Positions 23,434 to 32,164 of a DNA stretch of 64,000 bases are shown here, one piece after another (position 1 is the first letter of the stretch; the number at the start of each line of letters is the position of its first letter). The position numbers and the translations under genes were made by a program. The stretch is from NCBI GenBank assembly GCA_031987605.1, contig DALZZF010000014.1, positions 9,263-73,262 on the forward strand, in the 5' to 3' direction. This DNA comes from JAFAGO01 sp031987605 (GTDB lineage Bacteria; Bacteroidota; Bacteroidia; Flavobacteriales; Weeksellaceae). Below the pieces are notes generated by a model that searched no databases, had not been told where the DNA came from, and saw nothing but the letters and a program-made list of their open reading frames with translations.

Positions 23434-25677
23434 TTATCTTTTTCCCTTTAAAGACCAACCGGTTTTAAGTCCAATGATGAAAATCACCAGCAGCAGCTCT
23501 CCCACTGCAAGCAAAATATCACCAGGAACCCTTAGCCAGCGTAACGTATGCATGATATCCGTTTGCATGAATTCGGCAGAACGTGCATACCAATAGCCTT
23601 CTTTTATGGATGCTGCGGCTTGCATAATCCCGATGGGCAACAAACTGATGGTTACCATGACCAGCAATCCTATATTGGTGAGCCAGAATGCCCATCCGAT
23701 GAGTTTATCATTCCATTGGCGATCCGGATACAAACCTCTTAGCATAAAAAGCATCAGTCCAATACCCAAAATACCATACACTCCGAAAAGAGCCGCGTGC
23801 CCATGGACTGCCGTGGTATTCAATCCCTGAATATAATAGAGCGCAATGGGCGGATTAATGGCAAACCCGAAAATCCCCGCCCCTAGAAAATTCCAAAAGC
23901 ACATCGCAATAAAACAGTAAATGGGCCACTTGTAAGCTTTAATCCATTTTGTGGATTTGCTGAGCTGATAATTCTGGTACGCTTCAAATCCAATCAGCAC
24001 CAAGGGAACAATTTCCAACGCACTAAATGTGGCTCCCAACGCCAATACCGCCGTAGGCGTAGCACTGAAATACAAATGGTGAAAAGTACCGACAATACCA
24101 CCTGCTAAAAAGATAATGGTCGAAAACAAAACAGCATTCGTAGCAGATTTAAGTTTGAGCAGCCCTAGCCTTGTAAAGAGGAACGCTGCTACTACGGTGG
24201 CAAAAACTTCAAAGAAACCTTCTACCCAAAGGTGCACCACCCACCAACGCCAATACTCAGCAATTGCCATGTGCGTTTGTCTTCCGTACATTAATCCCGC
24301 ACCGTAAAAAAGAGCGATGGCAACGGCAGATAGTGTAAACAATAAAAGCAGATGACGGTCGCCGTCTTTCTTTCTCAGTGCTGGCAATAATGCTCTTACC
24401 ATTAAAACTAACCATAAAATAAGTCCAACTAAAAGCAAAATCTGCCATACCCTTCCGAGTTCCACATATTCATAACCGGAATGTCCCCAAAGAAAATTAT
24501 CTACATAACCTAATTTTTGCATCACGCCCAGCCATTGACCGGCTAGGGAACCAAGAACTACGATCAGCAATGCACCGAAAAGAATGTTTACCCCCAATTT
24601 CTGATATTTGGGCTCATAGCCTGAAACTGCAGGAGCAATGTAAAGTCCCGTGGCCAGCCACGAAGTCGCGATCCAAAAAATGGCCAACTGAACATGCCAG
24701 CTTCTAGAAACGGATTGTGGGAAAAACTGATCGAGCGGCAAACCATAAAAAGCACTTCCCTCTACACCATAATGCGCTGTAATGACGCCTGACAGCATTT
24801 GTACCAAAATTAGCAATGCTACTACCCAAATGTATTTCAAGGTTGCTCTCATAGAAGGAGTTGGCGTCATATTTCTGAGTGGATCCTCCAGAGGAAGCGT
24901 TTCACTAATCTCTTCTTCTTTGTTTCTTGCGTGGTAAAAAACTAGTAGCCCAACACAAGCCAGCAGCATCAGCACACTGAAACCAGACCATAGATGCAAA
25001 GATGTAGGCGGTGTATTCCCAATGAGCTCGTCGTGTGGCCAGTTGTTGGTATATGACACGTCATCACCAGGCCGATCGGTAATACAAACCCACGCCGTCC
25101 AAGAGAAAAATGCGTTCATTTTGGCCATCCGTTCTGCGGTTTTCACCGTATTTTTCGGAATAGCATAATGATCGCGCAGCTGATCCATCTCCGAACCGTT
25201 CATGAAAATCTTAGCATAATACTGCGCTAATTCTTTTTGAACTTTTGCACGCTCAGGAGAAATCACGATGGTTTTCGTGGCTTCATCCAATGTATTGGTA
25301 CGCAATTCTTTCCGAAGTAGAACTTGATATTTTGCTTGTTCGGCATCGGGAAGTGTGGCGTAGTTTTTCCCCTCTTTTTTGGCGAGCTCTTCGAGCAGAA
25401 GCAAAGATTCTCGGTGAAGATAATCCGCACTCCAGTCTGGTGCAATATAGGCACCGTGCCCCCAGATACTTCCTACCGTCTGCCCACCAATGGACTGCCA
25501 TACATTCTGCCCGTCTTTAATATCCTGTCCTGTAGTTACAACGGTTCCATCGGTCGTAACCACTTTATCGGGAACAGGCGGAATTTTGCGGTAAATCTCG
25601 GTTCCGAAGAAAATGAGGATGGCAAAAGAACCAATAATTACTGCTGCCAACCAGGTCCATAGTTTTTTAGGTGTCAT
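23434..25677 (-). CDS. norZ: Quinol-dependent nitric oxide reductase (qNOR)
   Basis: 747 residues, the single-chain type with NorC-like periplasmic part fused to NorB. Helix 1 is at 10-28, a large soluble domain spans about 30-225, then about thirteen helices. Haem ligands are His328 (SWHVQLA) and His625/His627 (VHGHAALFG); the FeB site is His482 and Glu486 (VHLWVEGFFEVF) with His533/His534 (GTFHHLYFS). All are present. The enzyme reduces two NO to N2O with menaquinol as donor, fitting the menaquinone genes nearby. It starts 12 bases after ric ends and is probably in its operon. Confidence 0.95.
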   Translation of the reverse strand: MTPKKLWTWLAAVIIGSFAILIFFGTEIYRKIPPVPDKVVTTDGTVVTTGQDIKDGQNVWQSIGGQTVGSIWGHGAYIAPDWSADYLHRESLLLLEELAKKEGKNYATLPDAEQAKYQVLLRKELRTNTLDEATKTIVISPERAKVQKELAQYYAKIFMNGSEMDQLRDHYAIPKNTVKTAERMAKMNAFFSWTAWVCITDRPGDDVSYTNNWPHDELIGNTPPTSLHLWSGFSVLMLLACVGLLVFYHARNKEEEISETLPLEDPLRNMTPTPSMRATLKYIWVVALLILVQMLSGVITAHYGVEGSAFYGLPLDQFFPQSVSRSWHVQLAIFWIATSWLATGLYIAPAVSGYEPKYQKLGVNILFGALLIVVLGSLAGQWLGVMQKLGYVDNFLWGHSGYEYVELGRVWQILLLVGLILWLVLMVRALLPALRKKDGDRHLLLLFTLSAVAIALFYGAGLMYGRQTHMAIAEYWRWWVVHLWVEGFFEVFATVVAAFLFTRLGLLKLKSATNAVLFSTIIFLAGGIVGTFHHLYFSATPTAVLALGATFSALEIVPLVLIGFEAYQNYQLSKSTKWIKAYKWPIYCFIAMCFWNFLGAGIFGFAINPPIALYYIQGLNTTAVHGHAALFGVYGILGIGLMLFMLRGLYPDRQWNDKLIGWAFWLTNIGLLVMVTISLLPIGIMQAAASIKEGYWYARSAEFMQTDIMHTLRWLRVPGDILLAVGELLLVIFIIGLKTGWSLKGKR

Positions 25678-25689
25678 ATTTTCGAAAAT

Positions 25690-26418
25690 TTAATGTTCAA
25701 CCACAGAAAACTCTTTTTCCATCTTCACAGCTTTCGGGAAAAGGATATTATTTTCCAGATGGATATGGCGATGCAGATCACTTTCAAAATCCTGTAACAT
25801 GGCAAAGGCTACGCGATAGGTATTGCAGGCATCTGCCGGCGGCGTATAATTATTGCTAAGTTCTGCAATTTTTCTAAAACGTTCTCCTTCGGCAGAATGC
25901 TCTTCCATCATCATATGAACCGGGTTTTCCACAGTTCCGAAATGTGGCTGCTGAATGGCCGCTCCACCGATTTTTGCTTGCACCATATTTCTGATAAAAG
26001 GAAAAAGGATGAGCTCTTCTTTCTTCAAATGGGCACCTAGATCGTGTGCAGATTCATCAAATAATTCTTTGATCTGGAATAATTCGGGATGTCTGCCGCC
26101 GTGAACTTTGCAGAGCTTATCAAGAAATGCCTGAATAATTCGTGTTTTTTCTTCTACATAACGGTGATGGGTTTTCTCCACATAATCGGCTAATAAATCC
26201 AGCGGCCAGCTGGTAAAATCGATGGCTGTACCGTCACTTTTCGGAAGGTTTTCTATTTCTTCGTAAATGGATTCTGCCTTGAGATCTTTGGTCTTGCAAG
26301 CCTCTTCGATCGTTCTTCCGCCTTTGCAGCAAAAATCAATTCCGTTTTTTTTGAAAATGGCAGCAGTTCTAAAGTCTTGTGCCACAATCTCTCCAATATG
26401 GTCTGTTTTAATATTCAT
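25690..26418 (-). CDS. ric: Iron-sulfur cluster repair di-iron protein (RIC/ScdA/YtfE)
   Basis: 242 residues. The N-terminal ScdA_N domain carries NGIDFCCKGG (Cys30, Cys31), followed by a linker and a hemerythrin-like domain with ligands in YVEKTHHRYVEE (near 90), CKVHGGRHPELFQI, FDESAHDLGAHLKKEE, MMMEEHSAEGERF and FESDLHRHIHLENNILF. Proteins of this kind repair Fe-S clusters damaged by NO and oxidants. It opens the norZ run. A copy of the shared 27-bp motif directly abuts its start codon. Confidence 0.93.
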   Translation of the reverse strand: MNIKTDHIGEIVAQDFRTAAIFKKNGIDFCCKGGRTIEEACKTKDLKAESIYEEIENLPKSDGTAIDFTSWPLDLLADYVEKTHHRYVEEKTRIIQAFLDKLCKVHGGRHPELFQIKELFDESAHDLGAHLKKEELILFPFIRNMVQAKIGGAAIQQPHFGTVENPVHMMMEEHSAEGERFRKIAELSNNYTPPADACNTYRVAFAMLQDFESDLHRHIHLENNILFPKAVKMEKEFSVVEH

Positions 26419-26444
26419 AATATAATACTTTTTTGTCTTTTATT
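26418..26444 (-). promoter_or_regulatory. NO-island motif in front of ric
   Basis: In the minus sense: AATAAAAGACAAAAAAGTAT followed by TATATTA. It matches the sites before nirK and rrf2 at most positions. It overlaps the first base of the ric start codon, so a bound regulator would cover the transcription start. Confidence 0.6.
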
Positions 26445-26457
26445 GTTTCAAATTTTT

Positions 26458-26883
26458 TTAACTTTTTTTCAGGGAAAGAATATATTTCACCATCAATTTT
26501 GCATTGTCTTTGCTGAGCCCGGCATGTGGTGTCATCGGAATTTCGCCCCAGACGCCTTTTCCTCCATCAATAATTTTCTGTGCAAGATGATCGATATCTG
26601 CATCGGTATATTTCTTCGCCACGTCCTGATAAGAAGGTCCTACCAGCTTCGCATCTACTTTGTGACAGGAAAGGCAATCCGTTCCTTCAATAAGTTTTAG
26701 TCCTTCCGGTTCAGGTGTTGCAGCAGATTTACTGGAAGCTAGAGTTGCAGAATCCGCCACTTTTGGCTCTTCCAACATCACATTGGATTCGGGTTGAGGC
26801 TGAGCAGACGCTGCCTCTTTTTTATCGGAACAAGAAACTAAAGAAAGGGACAGAACAGCTGCTGTCAGGATAAGATTTTTCAT
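26458..26883 (-). CDS. Lipid-anchored cytochrome c (class I)
   Basis: 141 residues. The lipobox LSLVSC ends at Cys18. After a 40-residue low-complexity linker, the haem site is CLSCH (Cys70, Cys73, His74) and the sixth ligand is Met117 in IPMTPHAGLS. This is a one-haem c-type cytochrome of the c551/c552 kind, tethered by a flexible linker, and the likely electron donor to NirK in the periplasm. It starts 11 bases after the SCO gene ends, in the nirK run. Confidence 0.88.
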   Translation of the reverse strand: MKNLILTAAVLSLSLVSCSDKKEAASAQPQPESNVMLEEPKVADSATLASSKSAATPEPEGLKLIEGTDCLSCHKVDAKLVGPSYQDVAKKYTDADIDHLAQKIIDGGKGVWGEIPMTPHAGLSKDNAKLMVKYILSLKKS

Positions 26884-26894
26884 AATTATTGGAT

Positions 26895-27458
26895 TTAAAG
26901 TTGAATTTGTTTTTTAATTTCTTTGACTGTATTATCGAGATCGGCATCCAAACCTTCTTTCTGATACGTGAGAATTCCATCTTTAGAATACACACTGATA
27001 ATATTAGAATGTGAGAATTCTACCGGCGTAATTTTCTTGTATTTTACGGCCATTACGTTAGCCAGTGTTCTGGTGTTCTCTTCACTGCTTCTCAGAAAAA
27101 GCCATTCTTTTCCGGTAAAGCCGTTGGCAGCCAGATAATCTTTCATTACGGCAGGAGTATCGGTTTCTGGATCGATGGAAATTAGCACATATCTAATTTT
27201 ATCCGGATCGACGATTCCTGTTTTTTGTGAGATGGCCCGTATTTCTGCGGTAAGTCTCGGACAAGCGGTTTTACAGGAGGTAAAAATCATGGCGGTCACC
27301 AAAACTTTTCCTTGTAAATCCTGCAATTTGATTGTGTTTCCATCTTGTGTTTCCCATTTCGAATCTACCTGATAAACGGAATCGGGGCTGATGGTTTTAT
27401 CTTTCTGCGTACAGGATAAGAGTACGGTCGCCAGAATGATACAGAGTATTTTTTTCAT
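26895..27458 (-). CDS. SCO1/SenC-type copper chaperone
   Basis: 187 residues, lipobox ending at Cys16 (TVLLSC). The copper and redox site is FTSCKTACPRL (Cys62, Cys66) with the distal His150 in EFSHSNIIS, the standard SCO arrangement. SCO proteins insert copper into CuA of oxidases or reduce metal-binding thiols; here, between a NirV-like gene and a cytochrome c in a copper nitrite reductase operon, it probably serves NirK maturation. Spacing is 6 bases from the SUMF1-like gene. Confidence 0.88.
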   Translation of the reverse strand: MKKILCIILATVLLSCTQKDKTISPDSVYQVDSKWETQDGNTIKLQDLQGKVLVTAMIFTSCKTACPRLTAEIRAISQKTGIVDPDKIRYVLISIDPETDTPAVMKDYLAANGFTGKEWLFLRSSEENTRTLANVMAVKYKKITPVEFSHSNIISVYSKDGILTYQKEGLDADLDNTVKEIKKQIQL

Positions 27459-27464
27459 TTTATA

Positions 27465-28289
27465 TTAATTTTTAGCACATCTGAACCCCATATTATTAAG
27501 GGTATAATTCGCTTTTACGCTTCCTCGCAATGCATATCTGATAAATGCCGCATAATTTCTGAGATCGGAAGAAGTAACGGCTGCTCCCGCACAAAAAAGC
27601 GATTCATTCGTGGTATTGTCCTTTCGGGATTCACCACTCATCATCACCGAATTAAAATCATGTGTCCATTCCCAAACCGATCCAAACAGATCATACACGC
27701 CGTAATAGTTCGGTTTTCCCTGCTTTACGGGTTTATTTTTCCGTAATTTATCCTGATATGATTTCAAAATAATTTCGGTAAAAGAAGGATCGGAGGATGC
27801 ATTTTTTCGGTGTTCATCGGCAAGTCCTACATATTCCCACTCATTAATGGTCGGTAGCCTTTTTCCTACACTTTTCGCATATGCTTCTGCTGCAAACCAC
27901 GAAACATTGGTGACGGGTGCATCTGGAGAAATTCCCTTCGGAACTCCATAATCCCCGTTCCAGTTTTTAAGATAAGTGCTGTCGGCATACAGGCGCAATA
28001 CTTTGCTCTTTGTCCATTGAGGATTCGCTTTCAAAAAAAGGAGATATTCGGCGTTAGTTACTGGAGTTTCATCAAGGAAAAATGAAGTCACCTTCACTAC
28101 TTTACCGGAATCCTGACCAATAAAAGCTTTATAAGTTCCACCTTGAATCTCAACCATTTTCTTGTCGCTGGAAATAAAATGTAACGCTTCATGATCTGCC
28201 ATTTTACTTTTGGAAGATTCCGTTTTTCTGGAACAACTGGTAATGGACAGTACCAAAACTACAAAATAGATGATATGGGTTGCTTTCAT
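27465..28289 (-). CDS. Formylglycine-generating-enzyme-like lipoprotein (NirV-like)
   Basis: 274 residues; lipobox LSITSC ends at Cys19. The SUMF1/FGE fold is recognisable from DETPVTNAEYLLFLKA, APVTNVSWFAAEAYAKSVG, RLPTINEWEYVGLA, GVYDLFGSVWEWT and the C-terminal MGFRCAK. The catalytic Cys pair of true sulfatase activators is not in its usual place. SUMF1-like proteins called NirV accompany nirK in other denitrifiers; their role is not established. It follows nirK by 34 bases. Confidence 0.8.
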   Translation of the reverse strand: MKATHIIYFVVLVLSITSCSRKTESSKSKMADHEALHFISSDKKMVEIQGGTYKAFIGQDSGKVVKVTSFFLDETPVTNAEYLLFLKANPQWTKSKVLRLYADSTYLKNWNGDYGVPKGISPDAPVTNVSWFAAEAYAKSVGKRLPTINEWEYVGLADEHRKNASSDPSFTEIILKSYQDKLRKNKPVKQGKPNYYGVYDLFGSVWEWTHDFNSVMMSGESRKDNTTNESLFCAGAAVTSSDLRNYAAFIRYALRGSVKANYTLNNMGFRCAKN

Positions 28290-28323
28290 TCCCTGAATAA
28301 TAAAATCCTCAACGATCCTACAA

Positions 28324-29352
28324 TTACAATCCGTTCTTTTTGTAAACAGAAGGATTATCCGGTCCGGTCACTTTTATTTTTCCTAGCGCTCCCTTATTAA
28401 ATGCGCGGAAAATCGCGTGATCCACAATCACATATTCACCCGGAACGGTTGCCTTAAATTCCACGATCGCTGCTCCACCGGGAGGAATAACGGTGGTCTG
28501 CACATTTTCATTGATTTTGCTACCACCCTCCATATATACTCGGTCGAAAATTTCACCAATAACGTGAAAAGAAGAGGTTAAATTTGGGCCCCCATTTCCC
28601 ACAAAGAAGCGGACGGTTTCTCCGGTTTTGGCCTGCAATTCTTTATCGCCCAAAAGCGAGGCGGTATTTCCGTTGAATACCACATATTCTGGATGTTCGG
28701 CAATGGCTTTGTCCATATCAAATTCCTGTAGACCTTTATCTCCAAACTTTCCTTTGGTATAAAAATCTCCCTGCATGATATAATACTCTTTATCCACTTT
28801 TGGGAGTCCTCCTTCAGGCTCGATGAGAATCAGGCCGTACATTCCGTTGGCAATATGCATTCCCACCGGCGCTGTGGCACAGTGATAAACATACAGGCCA
28901 GGATTTAATGCTTTAAATGTAAAAATAGCTTCTTTCCCTGGTGCTACAAATGTGGCTTCAGCACCACCACCTGGGCCATTTACGGCATGCAAATCAATAT
29001 TATGAGGAAAAGTATTATTTTCATTATTTTTCAAGTGCAATTCAACCTCATCCCCTACTCTTGCACGGATGAAACTTCCGGGAACAGTTCCGTTGAATGT
29101 CCAGAAATTGTATTGGGTACCATCGGCAAGTTCGCCGGTTTTCTCAATGGTTTCAAGATGAACCACAAGTTTCTTAGCCGCACGATCACCGATCGGTGCA
29201 GGAACATTTGGTGGAGCAACAAGTTTTACTTCTTCAGAAGTTCCGTCAGTTTTAATCTGCGAGGTATCTGAAGCAGACGAGGTACTTTGCTTACAGCTGG
29301 TAATGCTAAGCGCCACGGAAAGCACCGCATAAATAATAATTGATTTTTTCAT
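28324..29352 (-). CDS. nirK: Copper-containing nitrite reductase
   Basis: 342 residues; lipobox LSITSC ends at Cys20, so the enzyme is predicted to be membrane-tethered. Two cupredoxin domains. Type 1 copper ligands: His117, Cys158, His166, Met171 (HNIDLHA; HCATAPVGMHIANGMYG). Type 2 ligands: His122, His157 and His312 (VIVDHAIFRAF). Catalytic Asp120 and His263 (SSFHVIG) are present, so it should be active in reducing nitrite to NO. The Cys-to-His loop is one residue shorter than in the Alcaligenes-type enzyme. It opens the nirK-nirV-sco-cytochrome run. Confidence 0.95.
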   Translation of the reverse strand: MKKSIIIYAVLSVALSITSCKQSTSSASDTSQIKTDGTSEEVKLVAPPNVPAPIGDRAAKKLVVHLETIEKTGELADGTQYNFWTFNGTVPGSFIRARVGDEVELHLKNNENNTFPHNIDLHAVNGPGGGAEATFVAPGKEAIFTFKALNPGLYVYHCATAPVGMHIANGMYGLILIEPEGGLPKVDKEYYIMQGDFYTKGKFGDKGLQEFDMDKAIAEHPEYVVFNGNTASLLGDKELQAKTGETVRFFVGNGGPNLTSSFHVIGEIFDRVYMEGGSKINENVQTTVIPPGGAAIVEFKATVPGEYVIVDHAIFRAFNKGALGKIKVTGPDNPSVYKKNGL

Positions 29353-29389
29353 GATGCAAGGGGAGTTTTTGATTTATTTTTATCGTTTT

Positions 29390-29416
29390 AATTAAAATAC
29401 CTTTTTGTCCTTTATT
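29390..29416 (-). promoter_or_regulatory. NO-island motif in front of nirK
   Basis: In the minus sense: AATAAAGGACAAAAAGGTAT followed by TTTAATT, 37 bases before the ATG. It shares the pattern AATAAArGAyAAAAArGTrT with the ric and rrf2 sites. Confidence 0.6.
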
Positions 29417-29431
29417 TGTGTAAAATTTTTT

Positions 29432-29863
29432 TTATCTTTTCAAAAAGGTCACTTGAAGATTCAGATTTTCTACAAAATCTTCAATTTTTGACCGATCCAA
29501 CATTTGTTTAATTTCCGTTCTAATTTTCTTAAAATCATTATGGATCGGACATGGATGATCTTCTGAGCAAAGTTTTAGGCCGAGCCCACAACCGCTGAAA
29601 AGTTTATCCCCATCGATCTCCTTTACAATCTCGGCGATGGATATGCTCAGATTTTCGTGTTCCATGTAAAATCCTCCATTTGGTCCTTTAGCTGACTGCA
29701 CGAATCCCTTTTTGCTGAGTTCCTGCAGGATTTTGGCGATAAAATATTCCGGAGAATCGATACCCGCCGCAATTTCTTTGATACCCACCCGACTTCCATC
29801 TTTGGATTTCTGTGCAACGTAGATGAGGGCACGAATGGCATATTCGCAGGTTTTTGAAAACAT
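29432..29863 (-). CDS. Rrf2-family Fe-S regulator, NsrR-like
   Basis: 143 residues from the ATG giving MFSKTCEYAIRALIYVAQ; a longer reading would need a TTG. The winged helix-turn-helix fills residues 1-75 (IKEIAAGIDSPEYFIAKILQ, KGPNGGFYM), and three Cys at 92, 99 and 105 (FSGCGLGLKLC, DHPCPIH) are in the NsrR/IscR-type cluster loop. NsrR senses NO through its Fe-S cluster. Lying at the head of the nirK run, it is the best candidate for the protein binding the shared 27-bp motif, one copy of which is over its own promoter. Confidence 0.88.
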   Translation of the reverse strand: MFSKTCEYAIRALIYVAQKSKDGSRVGIKEIAAGIDSPEYFIAKILQELSKKGFVQSAKGPNGGFYMEHENLSISIAEIVKEIDGDKLFSGCGLGLKLCSEDHPCPIHNDFKKIRTEIKQMLDRSKIEDFVENLNLQVTFLKR

Positions 29864-29882
29864 AAATCGTTCTTTTCTTTGA

Positions 29883-29930
29883 CAAATATAGGAATAAAAT
29901 TGTAATAAAAGATAAAAAGGTGTTTTATTA
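29883..29930 (-). promoter_or_regulatory. Promoter of the rrf2 gene with an NO-island motif
   Basis: TATATTTG (minus sense, 29883-29890) is the -7 box, about 20 bases before the start. The motif copy at 29904-29930 (plus sense AATAAAAGATAAAAAGGTGT then TTTATTA) spans the -33 region. Extended by one base on its left it has the perfect arms TAATAAAA/TTTTATTA, 12 bases apart. Confidence 0.55.
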
Positions 29931-30112
29931 TAATGACAATTATCATTCAAAAACTATTCTTTTAATTTTTATTTTTAAAGAATGGGAAACTTAATAATGG
30001 GAAATTCAGAAGCCTCCCATCAGGTTTTGTGGTACTCTTTTTTAAAAGTGATGTGCTTACCAAAAAAGTATTCAAAAAGTAGAAAGTTCGTTTCTATATC
30101 AGTTGGGCAAGT

Positions 30113-30838
30113 TTATAACTTCAATTTTTTAAAGACAAACTCCGGGATATTGCGGATAATCATCATAATTAAACCCCAGATTCCCAGAACATACACGACA
30201 TCTTTTTTACTTTTCCACGCTTTGTATATGGATGTTGCGGCTTGTTTTGGTGTGGCTGTTAACATTGGATTTAGAGGAAGGCCTTCTGTCATTTTGGTAT
30301 CCATAAATCCGGGTTTAACCGTCATTACCTGAACTTTTTGGGGGTAGAGAAAATTCCGAAGTCCACTCAAATAGGCGGTTAAACCTGCTTTTGCACTTCC
30401 ATATATAAAATTACTCTGTCTACCGCGATCTCCTGCGACAGATGAAAGTACAATCATAGTTCCGGTTCGTTTAGACTGCATTTTGCGGGCAAAGTAATTC
30501 AGAACGGGAACCAACTTTGCGTAATTAATGTCAATAATTCGTTCGGTGTTATGATTATCGTAAAGCCCTTCTTCCGTGCCTTCTCCCAAATATCCTGAAG
30601 CACAGAATAACAGGTCGGAATCAACATAATCGAACTGATTATAATCCACTTCTTTCATTAGATCCAAACTGATAATTTCTGAATTTTGCAGATATTTTAC
30701 ATCTATATGGCGGGCAAACTTTTCTGTCGTTTCCGGATTGGAGGTGAAAAGATAAATGGTTTCAAATTTCTGATTCTCCTGTAAAACCTTTTCTACAAAA
30801 GCCTGCGCTACTTCCGAATTGCTTCCTAAAACGATCAT
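30113..30838 (-). CDS. Short-chain dehydrogenase, DprE2-like
   Basis: 241 residues. The Rossmann N-terminus is MIVLGSNSEVAQAF; the catalytic triad is Ser133 (VLSSVAGDRGR), Tyr146 and Lys150 (SNFIYGSAKAGL). The match with mycobacterial DprE2 around SSVAGxRxRxSNFxYGSxKAG is close. DprE2 reduces the 2-keto intermediate to polyprenyl-phospho-arabinose with NADH. It starts 3 bases after the DprE1-like gene ends. C-terminal residues 210-230 are hydrophobic, suggesting membrane association. Confidence 0.82.
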   Translation of the reverse strand: MIVLGSNSEVAQAFVEKVLQENQKFETIYLFTSNPETTEKFARHIDVKYLQNSEIISLDLMKEVDYNQFDYVDSDLLFCASGYLGEGTEEGLYDNHNTERIIDINYAKLVPVLNYFARKMQSKRTGTMIVLSSVAGDRGRQSNFIYGSAKAGLTAYLSGLRNFLYPQKVQVMTVKPGFMDTKMTEGLPLNPMLTATPKQAATSIYKAWKSKKDVVYVLGIWGLIMMIIRNIPEFVFKKLKL

Positions 30839-30841
30839 TTT

Positions 30842-32164
30842 TTAAAGGTTTGCTTGGTTTAAAATTCTTTTATGCTGCAACGACACAAATTTCGAGGAAT
30901 CTACATTTTTCAGGTAATTGGTAAGGGAAGATTTGCTCATGCTGTCCTTGGTTCTGTATATTCTTCCTCCAAATTCTTCCACAATATTGTCGAGTTTTTC
31001 AATCAGCCCTTTCAATTTTGAATTTACTTTGAAATCCAATGCAAGAGAATAGCCTTCAAATGGAAATGAATTATAGGCCTCAGGATTCTGCTTTCCATAT
31101 AATTTCAGAACAGCAAGGAAAGATCCGTTTCCGGAGTTGGCAATGGTTTCCAAAATTCTTCGCATCCCTTCTTTTCCTTTCTCTTTGGGAATCATCATTT
31201 GATATTGAATAAAGCCTTTTTTCCCGTAAATTTTATTCCAGTCATTAATAACATCCAAAGGATAGAAAAAGGTTTCGTAATCCACGAAATTTTTCACCAC
31301 TTTCTGACGCTGTTTTCCATAGTACAAAAAGTTGAAAATTTTTACCGTAAGTGCATTCAGTACAAATCCCGGAAAATAAAAAGGAACCGTAGGCATAAAT
31401 TTCTTTTTCAAACGGAGCGGATTTTTTTGCAATTGGCTCGGAAGTTCTGCTTTCAGGGCAAATTCACCAATGGTTAAAATACTTCTTCCTAAATTTTTAC
31501 CTTTTTGAAGACAATCAATCCACGCTACACTATACGTCCAATGTTCTGTTTCTTCAAATAATTTAAAGATTTCATCCAGGTTTTCCGCCTTGATGCTTTC
31601 CTGACGGATATATGCTGTTTCAATATTTTTGAGTTTGAATTTAGCGGAAAGAATAATTCCTGTCAATCCCATTCCTCCAACGGTTGCCCAGAATTTATCG
31701 GAATTTTCAGTTCGTGAACAGGTAATTACTTCTGCATTTTCATTCATGAGTTTGAATTCGATCAGAGATTCGGAAAAGCAGCCATCAGTATGATGATTTT
31801 TCCCGTGAACATCCGAAGCAATGGCACCACCAACCGAAATAAATTTTGTTCCCGGCGTTACCCAAAGAAAATAACCTTGCGGCACTGTAACGTCCAAAAC
31901 TTCGGACAATAAAACGCCGGATTCGCATTCAATAATACCATTCAAACGGTCAAAACTGATGAATTTATTGAGTCTTTTGGTGGAAAATATGGCTTCGCCT
32001 AAGGATGCATCACCATAGCATCTTCCGTTTCCTCTGGCGATTACTTCATTATGTTCTTTCACGAATTTTTTAATTCCGGAAAGTGTATCATCAGATCTCA
32101 TTTCTTTTTCCACTACCGGAAAATTTCCCCAATTGGTTACCGGCTGTACATACTTCGGTTTCAT
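30842..32164 (-). CDS. FAD-linked oxidase, DprE1-like
   Basis: 440 residues, VAO/PCMH flavoprotein. FAD contacts: VIARGNGRCYGDASLG (41-56) and the region TPGTKFISVGGAIASDVHGK (103-122) followed by NHH, which matches mycobacterial DprE1 closely. The catalytic Lys418 equivalent is Lys406 (IYRTKDSM). At the place of Cys387, the residue attacked by benzothiazinones in Mycobacterium, there is Ala375 (GYSLALDF). DprE1 oxidises C2 of decaprenyl-phospho-ribose. It starts at the base where the UbiA gene ends and is followed by the DprE2-like gene. Confidence 0.88.
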   Translation of the reverse strand: MKPKYVQPVTNWGNFPVVEKEMRSDDTLSGIKKFVKEHNEVIARGNGRCYGDASLGEAIFSTKRLNKFISFDRLNGIIECESGVLLSEVLDVTVPQGYFLWVTPGTKFISVGGAIASDVHGKNHHTDGCFSESLIEFKLMNENAEVITCSRTENSDKFWATVGGMGLTGIILSAKFKLKNIETAYIRQESIKAENLDEIFKLFEETEHWTYSVAWIDCLQKGKNLGRSILTIGEFALKAELPSQLQKNPLRLKKKFMPTVPFYFPGFVLNALTVKIFNFLYYGKQRQKVVKNFVDYETFFYPLDVINDWNKIYGKKGFIQYQMMIPKEKGKEGMRRILETIANSGNGSFLAVLKLYGKQNPEAYNSFPFEGYSLALDFKVNSKLKGLIEKLDNIVEEFGGRIYRTKDSMSKSSLTNYLKNVDSSKFVSLQHKRILNQANL

